Part shown: piece by piece, positions 31,932 through 43,172 of the stretch | Layout: every line of letters starts with the position of its first letter | Numbering within the stretch: position 1 is the first letter of the stretch | NCBI RefSeq assembly: GCF_000150955.2 | Contig: NC_011680.1 | Span: 376,435 to 440,434, forward strand | Source: Phaeodactylum tricornutum CCAP 1055/1 | Lineage: Eukaryota; Bacillariophyta; Bacillariophyceae; Surirellales; Neidiaceae | DNA length: 64,000 bases | Direction: 5' to 3' | The notes under the pieces: generated by a model | The model's database searches: none | Told to the model about the DNA's origin: nothing | Seen by the model: only the letters and a program-made list of their open reading frames with translations | Made by a program: the position numbers and the translations under genes

Positions 31932-34900
31932 ATGACTCAGGACGAGCCGAAGTGCATTCATGTTTCGTTTCACGATCAAGCGGCTCAGACTCCTGACGCC
32001 GTCTGTCTCATCGAAGAAGATCTGACATTCACTTACGCCGAGGTCCAACGTCGCGTGATTCTACTGGCAAAGGAACTCCGCGACAATGGTTCCTGTACGA
32101 ACGCTGTTGTTGCCATTTTCATGGAACCTTGTGCGGACTATATCATCTCCATGTTGGCTGTGCTGACGGCGGGGGCGGCGTACGTGCCGTTGGAACTCGC
32201 TTATCCAATCACCATGTTGCAGCGTGTGCTGCACGATGCTACACCTGTGGTGGTGGTGACTAAACAGGAACAACGAGCACTGCTGCCCGTGACAAACACG
32301 GCCTTGGCGGTTCTTTGTCTCGACGATAACGAACATCACGAGCTGCAGGAAACTGCCGGACAGCCAGAATCACAGGCAGAACTATTGCAGACGTATCAGT
32401 CCTTTCCTCCAGTTTCGCTGGACGATCTCGCCTTCATTGTGTACTCCAGTGGTACTACGGGTCAACCCAAAGGTATTGCAAATCCGCACCGAGCTCCGGC
32501 CCTTTCGTACCGTTGGCGGTTTGACGAATTCGTCGACCCTGGTCCAGGCAGTATTGTAGCGTGCAACGTTTTCTTTGTTTGGGAAGCCCTGCGAGCCGTC
32601 ATGCGAGGCGGAGCTGTGGTCCCCGTTCCCGCTTCAATCGTCTTTGATGGCGAAGCCTTATCTGTCTTTCTGCATCAACACAGCGTTACGGAAATGCTAT
32701 TTACACCTTCCCTTTTGGAAAACTTTTTCAATACCATGTCGGAAGCCGATTTGCGAGCGCGATTGGTTGCCTTGAAGACAATTTTCCTTAATGGGGAAGT
32801 CGTCACCCTGAATTTGCGCGAACGTTGTTTCCGTTTACTACCCTCCGTTCGCTTCATCAATCTGTATTCGATTAGTGAGTGTCACGAAGTGGGTGCTGTC
32901 GATTTGCGCGAAATAGATCTGAATCTTTCCACCAAGTATTGTCCGATTGGTGCCCCATGTACCTATTCACCTGCATACATTCTAGACGATGAAGGAAGAC
33001 ACGCTGTTGCACCTGGTGATGCGGGCGAACTCTACATTGGCGGAGACATGTTGGCAGTGGGTTATTTGAATCTACCTGAACTAACGGCCACCCGATTCGT
33101 GCCGGATCCTTTTCGACCTGATGAAGGGTGCATGTACCGGACAGGAGATCGTGCGCGAATGTTGGAAAACGGACAGCTAGAAATTCTTGGTCGCTGTGAT
33201 TTTATGGTGAAAATTCGTGGATATTCTATCGTGCTAGGCGCCGTGGAAGCGGCACTGGTCGAAACCGTCTCTTTGTCGTCGTGTGTGGTTGTCGCCGACG
33301 GAGAAGAGGGCGAAGATAAACACCTGGTGGCCTATCTGGTGCGCGCACCCCATGAGGATGTTGAAACACGCCTCAGCCACTGGTCCATTGATACTCGTAC
33401 CGGTGCTTGCCCAGAAATTCGCCGCGCAGTCGACGGCGCCTTGCCACATTACATGGTTCCTAGTGTTTTTGTAGAAGTTGAAACATTGCCAGTCAGTGCG
33501 GTCGGAGCAAAACTTGATCGCAAGGCATTACAGGCACAATCGGCCGATCGCAGGGCCATGCTCCGGTCCTTGCAATTGTCAGCCGAAACCCACACAACCC
33601 CGTTACATACGGCTACTAGTCATCAGCCAGCACGCTGGAAGCGCGTGGCGAAACATTTACGGGTACCGCATGGGTCGAGTCGAGAAGATGTGGAAGATGT
33701 CATGCTCATTTTATGGGAAGTTGTTCTTGATCGCGAGCCAGGCATGTTGGACAGTAATTCCGACTTTCACGAGCACGGAGGCCATTCGCTTAGTGCTGCA
33801 CGACTCGTCTCTTTGATGAATAAAACCTTCTCTTGCCGACTACTCGCAGTACAGCTGATGCAAGGAATGTCCATAGGCACAGCAACAGATGCTGTAGTGG
33901 CATCTTGGTTGGAAGACCCGATCTCCAATGGTGGGGAATCCGGAAGCAATCGTGTACATCAAATGAATGGAAGCGGCGGGACGATTCCGAACGGCGCGTT
34001 GAGGACAGCAGATGAAGATCAGATTATCCAACAAGTACGTGGAGCTGCGGTCTTGCCGGAAGATATTATACCAAAGTCTCAGGGATTTCCGACTCGTGGT
34101 CTCGGCGAGAGCAAAGAAGTATTTTTGACTGGATCCACAGGCTTTCTCGGAGCTCACGTGCTGGCTGAGCTCCTACTCAAATATCCGTCCGCGACAGTGG
34201 TATGTCTGGCTCGCTCCAAAGATCCTAAAGTTGTTCAGATTAATCTGGAACGCTACAAGCTGTGGCAACCAGAATTTTCTACTCGAATTAAAGCCGTCAG
34301 CGGAGATTTGTCGCTTGCGAAGCTTGGCTTGGATCTAAGCAGCTGGAAGCAAATAACACAGGCTGCTGATGCTGTCGTCCATTGCGGAGCTGCTGTGTCA
34401 CTAACATCTCCGTATGCAATGCTTGAAGCTGTGAATGTGTACGGCACACTGAATATTATTCGTCTTGCTTGTGAATGCAAAGCCGGCACACCTCTTATCT
34501 ATGTCTCGTCCAACGGAATTTTCCCGTGTGACAAGGGCAAAGATGAAATTTTTCTTGAAAATGATGATGTTGGGTGCCTGCCGGATCGACTTGGAGCCAT
34601 GAACGGTTATGGGCTTAGCAAATGGGTTGCAGAGCAGCTTGTTGTCGCTGCGCACAAGCGAGGGCTCCCCACAATGACAATTCGTTTTGGCAATCTAGGA
34701 TGGCAATCAACTTCTGGGATTGGTAACTCTTTGGATTTTCAGAGTATAATTCTAAATGGCGCTCGGCGAATGGTGGTCCGGCCTCGTGTAAAAGGGTGGA
34801 AATTCGAAATCACGCCAATCGATTTTGCCGCAGCAGCGCTCGTCGGTCTTGCAGACACTGCTATACACCTAAAAGCCGGGTCTATCTTTAATTGTGTCCA

Positions 34901-36035
34901 GTCAGAACTTGTCGATGCAGACCGTGTCTTTGGTTGGGTGTCCGAGAGCGATACCCTTTCTCTCTTGGCGCTTGACTTCGAAGACTGGCAACAGCGGGTA
35001 GACGAGGCGAGCAACGACGACCTGTCGCTATCCACATTGCAGGCCTTTGCCATGGGGCTCCCAGGTGGAGCCTCGTACTTATCCGAATGTGCACATCTAG
35101 ATTGCAGCAAGTTCGATGCAGCCGTAGCCTCGCTTCATCCCCCGTTACGGCGTCTTGGTCCTTCGGAACTTTCGGAGTATTTCAAAATCTTCCTTAGCGC
35201 CAACCCGATTATATCGTCTGTGGCGGCCGACAGCGTCATAAAGCCGTCTGCGGTCGATCCCTCTGTTTCAACTGAACATCAAGGTCCTCTGGCTGGTCAA
35301 GTTGCCGTCGTTACAGGCGCCTCGTCCGGAATTGGTCGAGCAATCGTCCTGTCACTGGTCCAAGCCGGATGTAATGTTGCTATGGCTGCTCGTAGATTAT
35401 CTGAGCTCGAAAAGACTCAAAAGGAAGTAGCTGAAGCGTGCAGCGGCTCTCCGGTTAAGATGATGTGCGTACGTACGGACGTTACGAAGCGCGACGAAGT
35501 GGCTCATTTAGTACAGGTTGTAGAAGTTTCTCTGGGGCCAATTGATATCATGGTAAACTGCGCCGGGGTCATGTACTTCACTTTGATGAAAAATGTAGTC
35601 TGGGATCAGTGGGAAGCGCAAGTGGATGTCAACTGTAAGGGAACGATGTACGGAATCGGATCTGTACTTCCCAGAATGCTCGATCGAGGAAAAGGGCACA
35701 TCGTGAACATTACAAGTGATGCCGGCCGCAAGGCGTTTCCTGGGTTGGCGGTGTACTCTGGTTCAAAGTTTTTTGTCGAAGGGGTGAGCCAGGCACTTCG
35801 CGCGGAGACTGCCTCTACAGGGCTCCGAGTGACCTGTATTCAGCCTGGTAACGTGGAGACTCCTTTGCTCTCGAAATCAACCGATCCCGATGGGCTCGCA
35901 GAATATGGGACACCAACTGGCGCGAAGGTTCTCGAGCCGGCAGATATAGGCAGGGCTGTCGTATACGCCGTGTCCCAGCCTGAGTGGTGTGCAGTAAACG
36001 AGATTCTCGTCGAACCTCGAGACGAGCCCGCCTAA
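31932..36035 (+). CDS. NRPS-like carboxylate reductase: adenylation, carrier, thioester reductase, SDR
   Basis: Intronless, 1,367 residues. Adenylation domain (about 10-545): VYSSGTTGQPKGI near 170, NLYSISECHEVG, YRTGDR, MVKIRGYSIVLGAVEAAL, and the A10-type lysine in GAKLDRKAL. Carrier domain: DFHEHGGHSLSAARL, the serine near 617 taking phosphopantetheine. Thioester reductase (about 728-1090): VFLTGSTGFLGAHVL and active-site YGLSK near 893. SDR (about 1120-1360): VVTGASSGIGRA, NCAG, YSGSK near 1276. Expected chemistry is ATP activation of an acid, loading on the carrier and NADPH release as aldehyde; the SDR may reduce that further. Where GrsA-type domains have FDxxVWE this has NVFFVWE, so the alpha-amine-binding aspartate is absent. 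Product unknown; no condensation domain. Confidence 0.93.
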   Translation: MTQDEPKCIHVSFHDQAAQTPDAVCLIEEDLTFTYAEVQRRVILLAKELRDNGSCTNAVVAIFMEPCADYIISMLAVLTAGAAYVPLELAYPITMLQRVLHDATPVVVVTKQEQRALLPVTNTALAVLCLDDNEHHELQETAGQPESQAELLQTYQSFPPVSLDDLAFIVYSSGTTGQPKGIANPHRAPALSYRWRFDEFVDPGPGSIVACNVFFVWEALRAVMRGGAVVPVPASIVFDGEALSVFLHQHSVTEMLFTPSLLENFFNTMSEADLRARLVALKTIFLNGEVVTLNLRERCFRLLPSVRFINLYSISECHEVGAVDLREIDLNLSTKYCPIGAPCTYSPAYILDDEGRHAVAPGDAGELYIGGDMLAVGYLNLPELTATRFVPDPFRPDEGCMYRTGDRARMLENGQLEILGRCDFMVKIRGYSIVLGAVEAALVETVSLSSCVVVADGEEGEDKHLVAYLVRAPHEDVETRLSHWSIDTRTGACPEIRRAVDGALPHYMVPSVFVEVETLPVSAVGAKLDRKALQAQSADRRAMLRSLQLSAETHTTPLHTATSHQPARWKRVAKHLRVPHGSSREDVEDVMLILWEVVLDREPGMLDSNSDFHEHGGHSLSAARLVSLMNKTFSCRLLAVQLMQGMSIGTATDAVVASWLEDPISNGGESGSNRVHQMNGSGGTIPNGALRTADEDQIIQQVRGAAVLPEDIIPKSQGFPTRGLGESKEVFLTGSTGFLGAHVLAELLLKYPSATVVCLARSKDPKVVQINLERYKLWQPEFSTRIKAVSGDLSLAKLGLDLSSWKQITQAADAVVHCGAAVSLTSPYAMLEAVNVYGTLNIIRLACECKAGTPLIYVSSNGIFPCDKGKDEIFLENDDVGCLPDRLGAMNGYGLSKWVAEQLVVAAHKRGLPTMTIRFGNLGWQSTSGIGNSLDFQSIILNGARRMVVRPRVKGWKFEITPIDFAAAALVGLADTAIHLKAGSIFNCVQSELVDADRVFGWVSESDTLSLLALDFEDWQQRVDEASNDDLSLSTLQAFAMGLPGGASYLSECAHLDCSKFDAAVASLHPPLRRLGPSELSEYFKIFLSANPIISSVAADSVIKPSAVDPSVSTEHQGPLAGQVAVVTGASSGIGRAIVLSLVQAGCNVAMAARRLSELEKTQKEVAEACSGSPVKMMCVRTDVTKRDEVAHLVQVVEVSLGPIDIMVNCAGVMYFTLMKNVVWDQWEAQVDVNCKGTMYGIGSVLPRMLDRGKGHIVNITSDAGRKAFPGLAVYSGSKFFVEGVSQALRAETASTGLRVTCIQPGNVETPLLSKSTDPDGLAEYGTPTGAKVLEPADIGRAVVYAVSQPEWCAVNEILVEPRDEPA

Positions 36036-36924
36036 CCAGCGTTTCAACAAACGAAAACTGGAAAAGATATTGGTGCGGAGCGGAGCTAGCTACCATTACT
36101 TCTAATAGTACCGAGACACTTCAATTGGGCTGAACAAGAGAAAAAATGGCTTGTGTTTTTGTTTGATCAATAAATGGTTCGACTTTTTTCTTTGGTTGGC
36201 ATTTTACATATTGTTTCTTCGCGCCCAATCCCAGGATAACACGCTGATAATGCTAACTGGAATCTACCTTGTTTTCGTCGTTCCTCTCGTTCTCAATTAT
36301 TTATGGCGGATTCCATGTTCTCTTGAATTAAAATTAGAGAGAAGTGATGTTCTGAGAAATCCAATAGAGTAAAACTCTAACTATACAAAATCTGCCCCAT
36401 TCTGCCCCAGCCAAATGGGGCAGAAAAATTCTGCCCCATTCTATGTATATTTTGAACCATTCTATGTGTATTTTGATGCCCTATTTACGAAAATAGTTTG
36501 CCGTCGTCAAAGGGTCTTGAAGACTTTCTTATCGAGTCCCGTCACAGGCACACGTACATAAAACCAAGCTTGATTTGTCTCAATGGAGATGTGGATTTTG
36601 CAGACTGTAGACTCGCTTTTGATCCCTTCTTCACTTTTTCCCTCAATCACAAACATTATGTCTATGGCTTCCACCACTGTTTTCGAAACAACCGCGCGCG
36701 CCTTTGGCGAACGCAGTTTCGGTCTGTCGCCAGATGACGAACGCTATAGGGTTTTACAGGTACAAGCGTTTATTTTAGAGCACGGGCTGGACACTTCCAT
36801 TCAAGTTGAGTTCAACACTACGTGCCGAGGATTGAGGAAAGGAAGCTCTACTATAAAAGACTACAGTTACTACTTGCAGAATATCTGTGTATTTTCTGGC
36901 CTGATTGGCTGTTCTCACGAAAGC
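36036..36924. other. Gene-poor DNA with a TTCTGCCCC repeat cluster
   Basis: Around 36391-36440 the 9-mer TCTGCCCCA occurs three times directly and once inverted, within 50 bp, next to a repeated ATTCTATGTGTATTTTG-like pair. This looks like the end of some mobile element. An open frame at 36583-36930 (MASTTVFETTARAFGERS, SPDDERYRVLQVQAFILEHG) is unrecognised and stops next to the Mutator-like element that follows. Confidence 0.45.
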
Positions 36925-36933
36925 AACTAAAAA

Positions 36934-37532
36934 GAGGAAATTCGCTAAATGGGTGTTAAGACCCTGCCAAATCCGCTAAATGGGTGCTTTACCGCTGCAC
37001 GTGCCATTTTTGCTAAATAGAAATTGTTGCTTACAGGCAAAATTTCAATGGAAAACGCTCTCATGTATAAAAGCATACGCCTGAGAAACTGAGACAATAA
37101 CTCAAGAGCATCAATTCAGGCTGGGCTGGTTGTTCATGATCAGATTCACAGTCAAGTGAAGCTGACCAATTGCATTCTCAAAAACTTGAAAATTGGCTGA
37201 TTCCAATATTGCTCTGAACTCAAATTATATTGCTCCCATACCAGGAAGGTTTAACTGGTGTCCACTTGGATGCCCCCCTTAAATTTGGTCAATTGCTTGA
37301 CTGTGAGGGACTTGTGATGCTATAATACAGTCCCTTTACTGGCAGTCTTCTGTCATAGGAACTGCTTTCTTGGATAATAGCCCATTTACAAATCTTCAAA
37401 AATTTGCATTATACTTGTACTCGTGATATAGCACTCAACGGACAAAAGCTATGTAAGTATGTAGAGTTACCTGGTTTACCACCCATTTAGTGGATTTGAC
37501 ATGGTCTGAGCACCCACTTAGCGAATTTCCTC
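36934..37532. mobile_element. Mutator-like MITE, element B
   Basis: A 599-bp element between perfect 9-bp duplications AACTAAAAA (36925-36933 and 37533-37541). The inverted ends match for about 62 bp and begin GAGGAAATTCGCTAA(A/G)TGGG. A second copy of the (C/A)GCTAAATGGG-type motif sits about 37 bp inside each end. The interior is AT-rich without coding sequence. It lies only 27 bp from the next element of the same kind. Confidence 0.88.
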
Positions 37533-37568
37533 AACTAAAAAAGATGTCCTTGGCTGATGAAAAAAGAA

Positions 37569-37962
37569 GAGAAAATTCGCTATTTGGGATGAGCAGGGGT
37601 GAAAATTACGATATTTGCGAAAAGATTCACTGATTTTAAGTGTTTTTGTTCTCGCGGGAAATGATTCATAAGTAAAAGTTTTCCTTAAGAGCAACCCCAT
37701 ATTTTCAATTCTCCACCTAGCATAGCAGCCTACTCTTTCTTTTTAGAACACATGACCCGGAGAACAACACTGGTCCGAAAGTAGAAGCACAACTACTATG
37801 AAGCTAGCAATAAAAGAGATCTTTCCATCACTCAATGCTTTTCATGTTGCATGGTTTTGTCCAAACCATGCACTTAATAAGAAATACAGGGTTTTAGAAA
37901 ACAAAGCCAAAAAGTGCTTTAGAGCAAACTGCTTTTAGGCACCTGCAACAAAGTGGAGAGAT
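37569..37962. mobile_element. Mutator-like element C, left part (interrupted by a copia element)
   Basis: Begins GAGAAAATTCGCTATTTGGG after the 9-bp sequence AAAAAAGAA (37560-37568). A motif copy, ACGATATTTG, lies 30 bp further in. The end repeat runs about 150 bp and pairs with 43173-43330, which is now in the same orientation. The remainder has coding-like pieces (KLAIKEIFPSLNAFHVAWFC). The copia element starts at 37963 after GAGAT. Confidence 0.8.
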
Positions 37963-40900
37963 TATTGATGAACACAAAACGACGATGGAGATCGAAGTCA
38001 CGAAAACGATGAACTACGAAGATTATGAGTCTACATTGTACTCTTGGATATTCGTAGGGACTGTGGGGCTGTGATTTGTTGTGTGTGGGACGGAAGCGAC
38101 TTGTCTTTTAGCAGTAGGCAATTGAACTTCTGGTGAGACGTTGTCCTTACCAGGAGTTTGATCAACACACCCTTGCTGCAAATGAGAAGTTGCTATGTCA
38201 TTGGTTGATGACTGTTCGAAAAGGTAGTGCGAGCGCATTTTGCGATGAGGCGCATGTTGCGGCTTGGTAGGAGGCGAACGTTGGAAGCGGGTTAGGGCTT
38301 GATCAATGTAGTCGGGCATGGACATGTCAAGGGTTCGATGTTCATAATTCCAAGCGAGTGTAAGACCTAGGTAACGCGTACCATCCCAATCAATTGTGAT
38401 AGTGTAGAGCGCTTGCAATGTGTCAATGAGGTGCTGAGCGTTGTTGGTGCCGGTGTATTTTACGCCAAAGTCGTCGACAACTAGGGTAAATTGAATCGGG
38501 CGTGTGACGTGTCGAAAAAGGCCCGCAGTATGCGCGGTCTTGACGTAGCCGTGGCGAGCGAGGTGTTCAACAAGGCGGTCATGGGCGAGAATGCCGGCTT
38601 GGGGAAGGCTGTACATACCTTTGCGAATTTCGACGGTAACTGAATTGTTGTGGATAAGAGGGGCCAACTGGTACTGAGCCAAAATGATGGGAGGAATATC
38701 TGGGACCGGGATATGCATGTATTCGTAGCATGCCATGGGGGTGCCAAGATTGAAGTCTTTGATATCAATGCACATGAACTTTGCCGCAGGAGTTGAGAGG
38801 ACACTGTTGAAGAGGAGCTTGGCTGTGGTGATGTCCGCAGTTGGGGTGCTAACCTTGCCGGGGTACTGAACTAAGTTGCCACCGACGGTAAAACGTATGC
38901 ATTTGGGTTCTGCTTTCTGCGGGCGAATGCTGGCAACAATGCGTAAGTAGGTGGCCCTGTGTCCGGGAAGAATGGCGGTATGCGCGATGAAGTGCATAGT
39001 TTGGCTACCGTGAGTGCTGTGAGGCGGGTTACCGCTGGTGAGACGGCCAATTTCGTTAGCCGCGGCTTGAATCCAATCGGGAGCATTGGGACCGGTGCGT
39101 AGGTGGCGGTACTCTAAAGAGGCGCCGGTTGCGGGGTCGACAACTGCGTTGGCGGAGGCTGGGACAAGAAAGGGTCGGGTGCGGGTGTTGTGTGGATGAG
39201 CCGGAACTAAGGTTGGGGTTGGCGGTTGCTTGCGTGCTTTGCGACGGCGGCGGCCGGGATTGCGGGTCCGAGAGAGCACCCTCGGAGCTGGCGGCGCAAG
39301 GATGGGCACCCTCGGAAGTGCAGGAGCATGCTCGGCCGTGACAATGTGAACAGCAAAGCGGACTTGAGCAGGGGGAGGTGCTGGGACCGGGGGCGCGGGA
39401 GTCGGTGCAGCGGTCGGAGAGGCCGGAGCAGCGACCGAAGCAAAGAGATCGGCAAGATGTAGAAGGGCCTGGTGTTGGGTGGCGTCCAATGGTGCAAACG
39501 GCGAAGCGGGAGAGGGATTTTGGAGGGCGCGCACTAAATCACGGGCGGTGGCCAGGGCGCGATCGGTGGAGGAGGCAGTGGGCATAGGAATGCGACTGGG
39601 AAACCACGCAAGAGTGTTGGCAACACGTTCGGCACGCGTCTCTGTGATCCAAACGCGATGGCAGCGGTAGTGGTGCAGAGCGGGGCCGAGGTACCAGCCT
39701 TCAACAGCATGGGGTGCCCAAGTTTCCCGAACGGCGGGCTTTTCGTGGACGAGGATGCGAGTGCCGGGAGGGGCGAGCGGGGTGCGGTTGTAGTCAAACG
39801 CGCCATGGAGCTGTGCGTGGGCCGAGAGGGTGGGGTTGATGCGAGAGCCACGGAGGAGATTGAGACTAAGCAGAGCGTGGGGAATGAGGCGGTCCCAAAG
39901 GTGAAGCGGAAAATCCGGGGTCGTACTGCAGAGACCGGCAATAAAGTGATTCTTGAAGGTATGTATGGCGCGTTCGGCGGCGTTGCGACGGTGCAGATTG
40001 GGTGGTGCCAACTGGAAGTCGACCTGGTTGGCCGTCATAAAGGACTCGAGAGCGGGAGACGCCTCGTTGTCTAGACGCTGGAGTTGCGGCTGAAGGCCCC
40101 GTTGAGTGAAGAGTGAGTGGGCACGTTGGTAGGCTGCTAGGATCTCGGCGCCGGACTTGCTCTTCATGAGTTCAACATGGATGGCATTGCTATCGTAGTC
40201 ATACAGCACAAGCATGTCCGTGTGGCCTGTACTCGAGGGAGTGAGGAAACGGCCCGGTTGATCTGTGTAGATCTGGCCGGTGACTCGTTGGTGCGCGGCG
40301 AAGACATGGTGGGTTCGGCCAGCGGGAGGAGTGGCCGGGGCCGGGCAGAAGTCTAGCTGGGATTCATGGAGAGGGTTGGGCAAGGCCACTGGAGGAACGG
40401 AGGAAGGTTTGGTGGACCGAAGATTGGCGCGTTGTTGGTCTAAGTGGCCCTTGATGGTGGCCATAGAGAGGGGAGGGTACTTGCGCCCTTGTTTGGAGGT
40501 GATGTCGGGGAAGGTGGGGAGGCGCCCGGCATCAATAGCGGTACACCAAGTGGAGAGAGCAGGGGAGAAATGGGAGGCATGTACGAAAGCGATGCGGTCT
40601 GCCAGGGAGCTGTCGGGAATGAGGGCATGGGCAGTCTTGGCTGGGGTGAGGTCAAGGTGCCAGAGGCCGGTGGCGGGTGCTCGAGCGCCGGTAAGAAGCA
40701 GGGTGGTGTCTCGGTAGATGTCGAGTCGGGTGGCGGAGAATGTGGCGGTGCAGCCGTCGTCACAGAGTTGGCCAATGGAAATGAGGGGGTGGGAAGCGAG
40801 GCCAGGAAAGATGTAAGCTTGGCAAGCAGCAGGGGAAAAACCAGGGAGGTCGAGAGTTGCCGTGTGGCTGGAACGGAGGGTAGCGCCGTTGGGAACACGG

Positions 40901-41147
40901 ACGGAGAGTGGAGAGGCGGCAGGTTGTCGGTTGAAGTGGGGGCAGGACACGGTGATGTAGTGTCCTGTGCAAAAGGTGTCGGCAATGGTCGAGGTCATGG
41001 TACTAGGCGGGGAGGGGACTACAGACAAATTAAGACTAGTAATATGATTGATTAGATCGTTATTACTAGTTTTAAGTGTCGCGGACGGGGACATGATGGC
41101 AGAGGGCAGGACAGGGGAGCGGTAGGGCAGGGCTGGGATCAGAATGA

Positions 41148-41181
<34 letters not shown>

Positions 41182-41392
41182 GCTTCGTAGTTCTATTGAA
41201 GAACACAAAACGACGATGAAGATCGAAGTCACGAAAACGATGAACTACGAAGATTATGAGTCTACATTGTACTCTTGGATATTCGTAGGGACTGTGGGGC
41301 TGTGATTCGTTGTGTGTGGGACGGAAGCGACTTGAGCAGTAGGCAATTGAACTTCTGGTGAGACGTTGTCCTTACCAGGAGTTGAATCAACA
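37963..41392 (-). mobile_element. Ty1/copia LTR retrotransposon, short relative of the element at 43754
   Basis: Fossil copy on the minus strand. LTR at low coordinates 37963-38167 (205 bp), LTR at high coordinates 41194-41392 (199 bp); both start TGTTGAT and end TCAATA in the element sense. The parts recognised between them are a protease-like region, integrase and reverse transcriptase of the copia class, in one long frame. It is much shorter than a full copia element, so it is broken or non-autonomous. The two LTRs differ by only a few per cent, so it is fairly young. The flanks are GAGAT on one side and AAGAT on the other and do not match each other (see findings). A run of 31 G lies just inside the high-coordinate LTR. 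Confidence 0.88.
41149..41179. repeat. Homopolymer run of 31 G
   Basis: In the sense of the surrounding copia element it is a C run just after the LTR. The related element has only a short C run at the same place (about 43973). Run length in the assembly may be unreliable. Confidence 0.9.
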
Positions 41393-41443
41393 AAGATCGG
41401 ACTTCAAATTTAAAAAAACGGCTAGCTTTTCGGGTTGTTGATA

Positions 41444-41500
41444 GAGGAAAACCGCTATTTCGGCCTGAACGACATAAAAAATCGCTATTTCGGCCAAATC
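41444..41500 (+). repeat. Solo end of a Mutator-like element (D)
   Basis: Starts GAGGAAAACCGCTATTTCGG, with the motif again as AATCGCTATTTCGG about 37 bp inside. This is the same arrangement as in elements A-C and E. No partner end is found between here and the nitrilase gene, so it is a fragment. Confidence 0.6.
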
Positions 41501-41732
41501 TGAAAATTTCCAACAGTGGGCGGCACCATAGGATGAAGAAATAAACTCAGTATAAGGCTGTCTATATATGTGTTAAATATACAATGGAGCGCCCAATGAA
41601 GTGGTAGGTATCTCAGCCGCCTTTGGCTAGATACCTAGATGAGACCTTGAAATTAGATAAGCATCACAGATGAAAATTCAGAACCGCAAACTGAGACACT
41701 CAAGAAATCAAGAGCGAACTGGTTGCCACTGA

Positions 41733-43024
41733 CTAGAACTCAGCAGCTCTTCGATGATTTTGAATCGGAATACGTTGGCGAGCCGAGGTGACAAGGTCCA
41801 AGTCAATTTCTTGTACCATAATTGACGGTGTGACGAGGTTCGAGGCGTCGATGGATACCGTACCACCACCGTCCGCGCCCCCAGCGTCTGCCAAGACTTC
41901 TCCCCATGGGTCAACAATGAGTGCATGTCCATAACTTTCTCTTTTGTGATTGTGCTCACCAAACTGCGCGGCGGCAATGACGAAACATTGATTTTCTATT
42001 GCTCGTGCTAAAATGTAAAATATGTTAAACTGTGAGACTCCCTTAGCGAAGCAAAAGGCAGCGCAGCCAGGCCGGCTCTTACTCAAAACATACCGCGGAG
42101 TAGAGTGTGCCAGTGAGCGGTGCCAGTTGGAATTGTGAATGCGCTTGGCACCAGCAAAATCTGCGCGCCTTGTGTAGTGAGTTTTACGTACATTTCTGGG
42201 AAGCGCAAGTCGTAACATATAGTTACCCCTAGACATCCTGCACAGCCAAGGTGCGGACGTGGTGAGACCAAACGATCAGCTCTGATCCAACGGCGACGAC
42301 ACAGATTCTTACCGATGGGACTGTCGCAAACCTTCACGGCTTTGCCGGGAGCAGTAGTCGCACTTTCTCTCAAGCTCACTTGTCCAGGGATTTCGACATC
42401 GAAAAGGTGTATTTTTCGGTAAAGGCACTTCACGGTGCCTACACAATCAATGATTAAGTGCGTATTGTATACTCTCGAATGGTCTGGGTCTGCTGTATCG
42501 TGAGGTGGAGCGCCGGACACATGAATTCCTCCCGCCGAAATCCATAGTCCGCTCTCACGAGCAATGTTGCGAAGACCATCCAGAATCAAAACTTGCTCCG
42601 TTGTCCCTACAATCGTTTTATCGTCTATGTCTTCTTTCTTGCTTTCATATGCAAGCCGAACAGCTGATTTGATTGCGCTGACAAGTGTATAGGAGTTCCG
42701 CGGACCACTGTCAGCATCTTGGATTGGGGGATCCGCCTCTTCTAAGGTTTGCGAGGCACTTTCCCCCAGAAAGCAGCAACATTCGGGAAGAAAAAGCATA
42801 GCAGCACCATCCCGTTTGGCCCAACCTGCACACCTAGCAACGTCCAAGAGATTAGAGAATTTGTCAGAAGTGGATCGAAGCTGAGCAACGGCGATCCGAT
42901 GTTTGCTGCCGCTAGTAAATGCCGTAGACATGTGCATGGCACCGGACGACGGCGAAAACCCTGACAGAAGTAATCGAATCTGCTGTGCGCGTCTTTGTTT
43001 GGTTGCCCCACAAAAGAACAGCAT
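41733..43024 (-). CDS. Nitrilase-superfamily amidase, NIT1-like
   Basis: Protein of 376 residues. Exons (minus): 43024-42313, 42237-42094 and 42007-41733; introns are GTAAGA...GTGCAG and GTATGT...TTTTAG, both phase 1. The family's Glu-Lys-Cys triad is visible: MLFLPECCCF, YRKIHLFDVEIPG, and GVTICYDLRFPEMYVKL with the nucleophile cysteine. The third exon has QCFVIAAAQFGEHNHKRESY, GHALIVDPWGEVL and a C-terminal RIPIQNHRRA. NIT1 relatives hydrolyse deaminated glutathione. The first 38 residues could be a mitochondrial presequence, with a second start at MSTAFTS. It stands between two copia elements and probably now reads opposite to its original direction. Confidence 0.92.
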
Positions 43025-43172
43025 TCACTGCAACCAGTTGATGGATTTTTACTGATCGTTCTTTGCGTCGAAGAGAGTTAGAAAGAAGTTTTCATAGGCC
43101 ATATCGATTCCGACTTTGCTCCAACTCGGTGCTGCTGGTATCACGAAACAAATAGGTTGTTGGTTCTTTTTT

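Noticed and set aside
31932-35000. Alpha-aminoadipate reductase (Lys2) as the name of the A-T-R enzyme
   Set aside because: The domain order is similar, but the alpha-amine-binding aspartate is missing and a C-terminal SDR is present, so that substrate is unlikely.
40280-41055. Long plus-strand frames up to 203 codons
   Set aside because: They are antisense to a GC-rich copia polyprotein whose codon bias leaves the opposite strand open; the translations are low in complexity and match nothing.
41444-43172. Treating end D as a complete Mutator-like element enclosing the nitrilase gene
   Set aside because: No matching opposite end or 9-bp duplication was found; the end at 43173 belongs to element C by its sequence and duplication.
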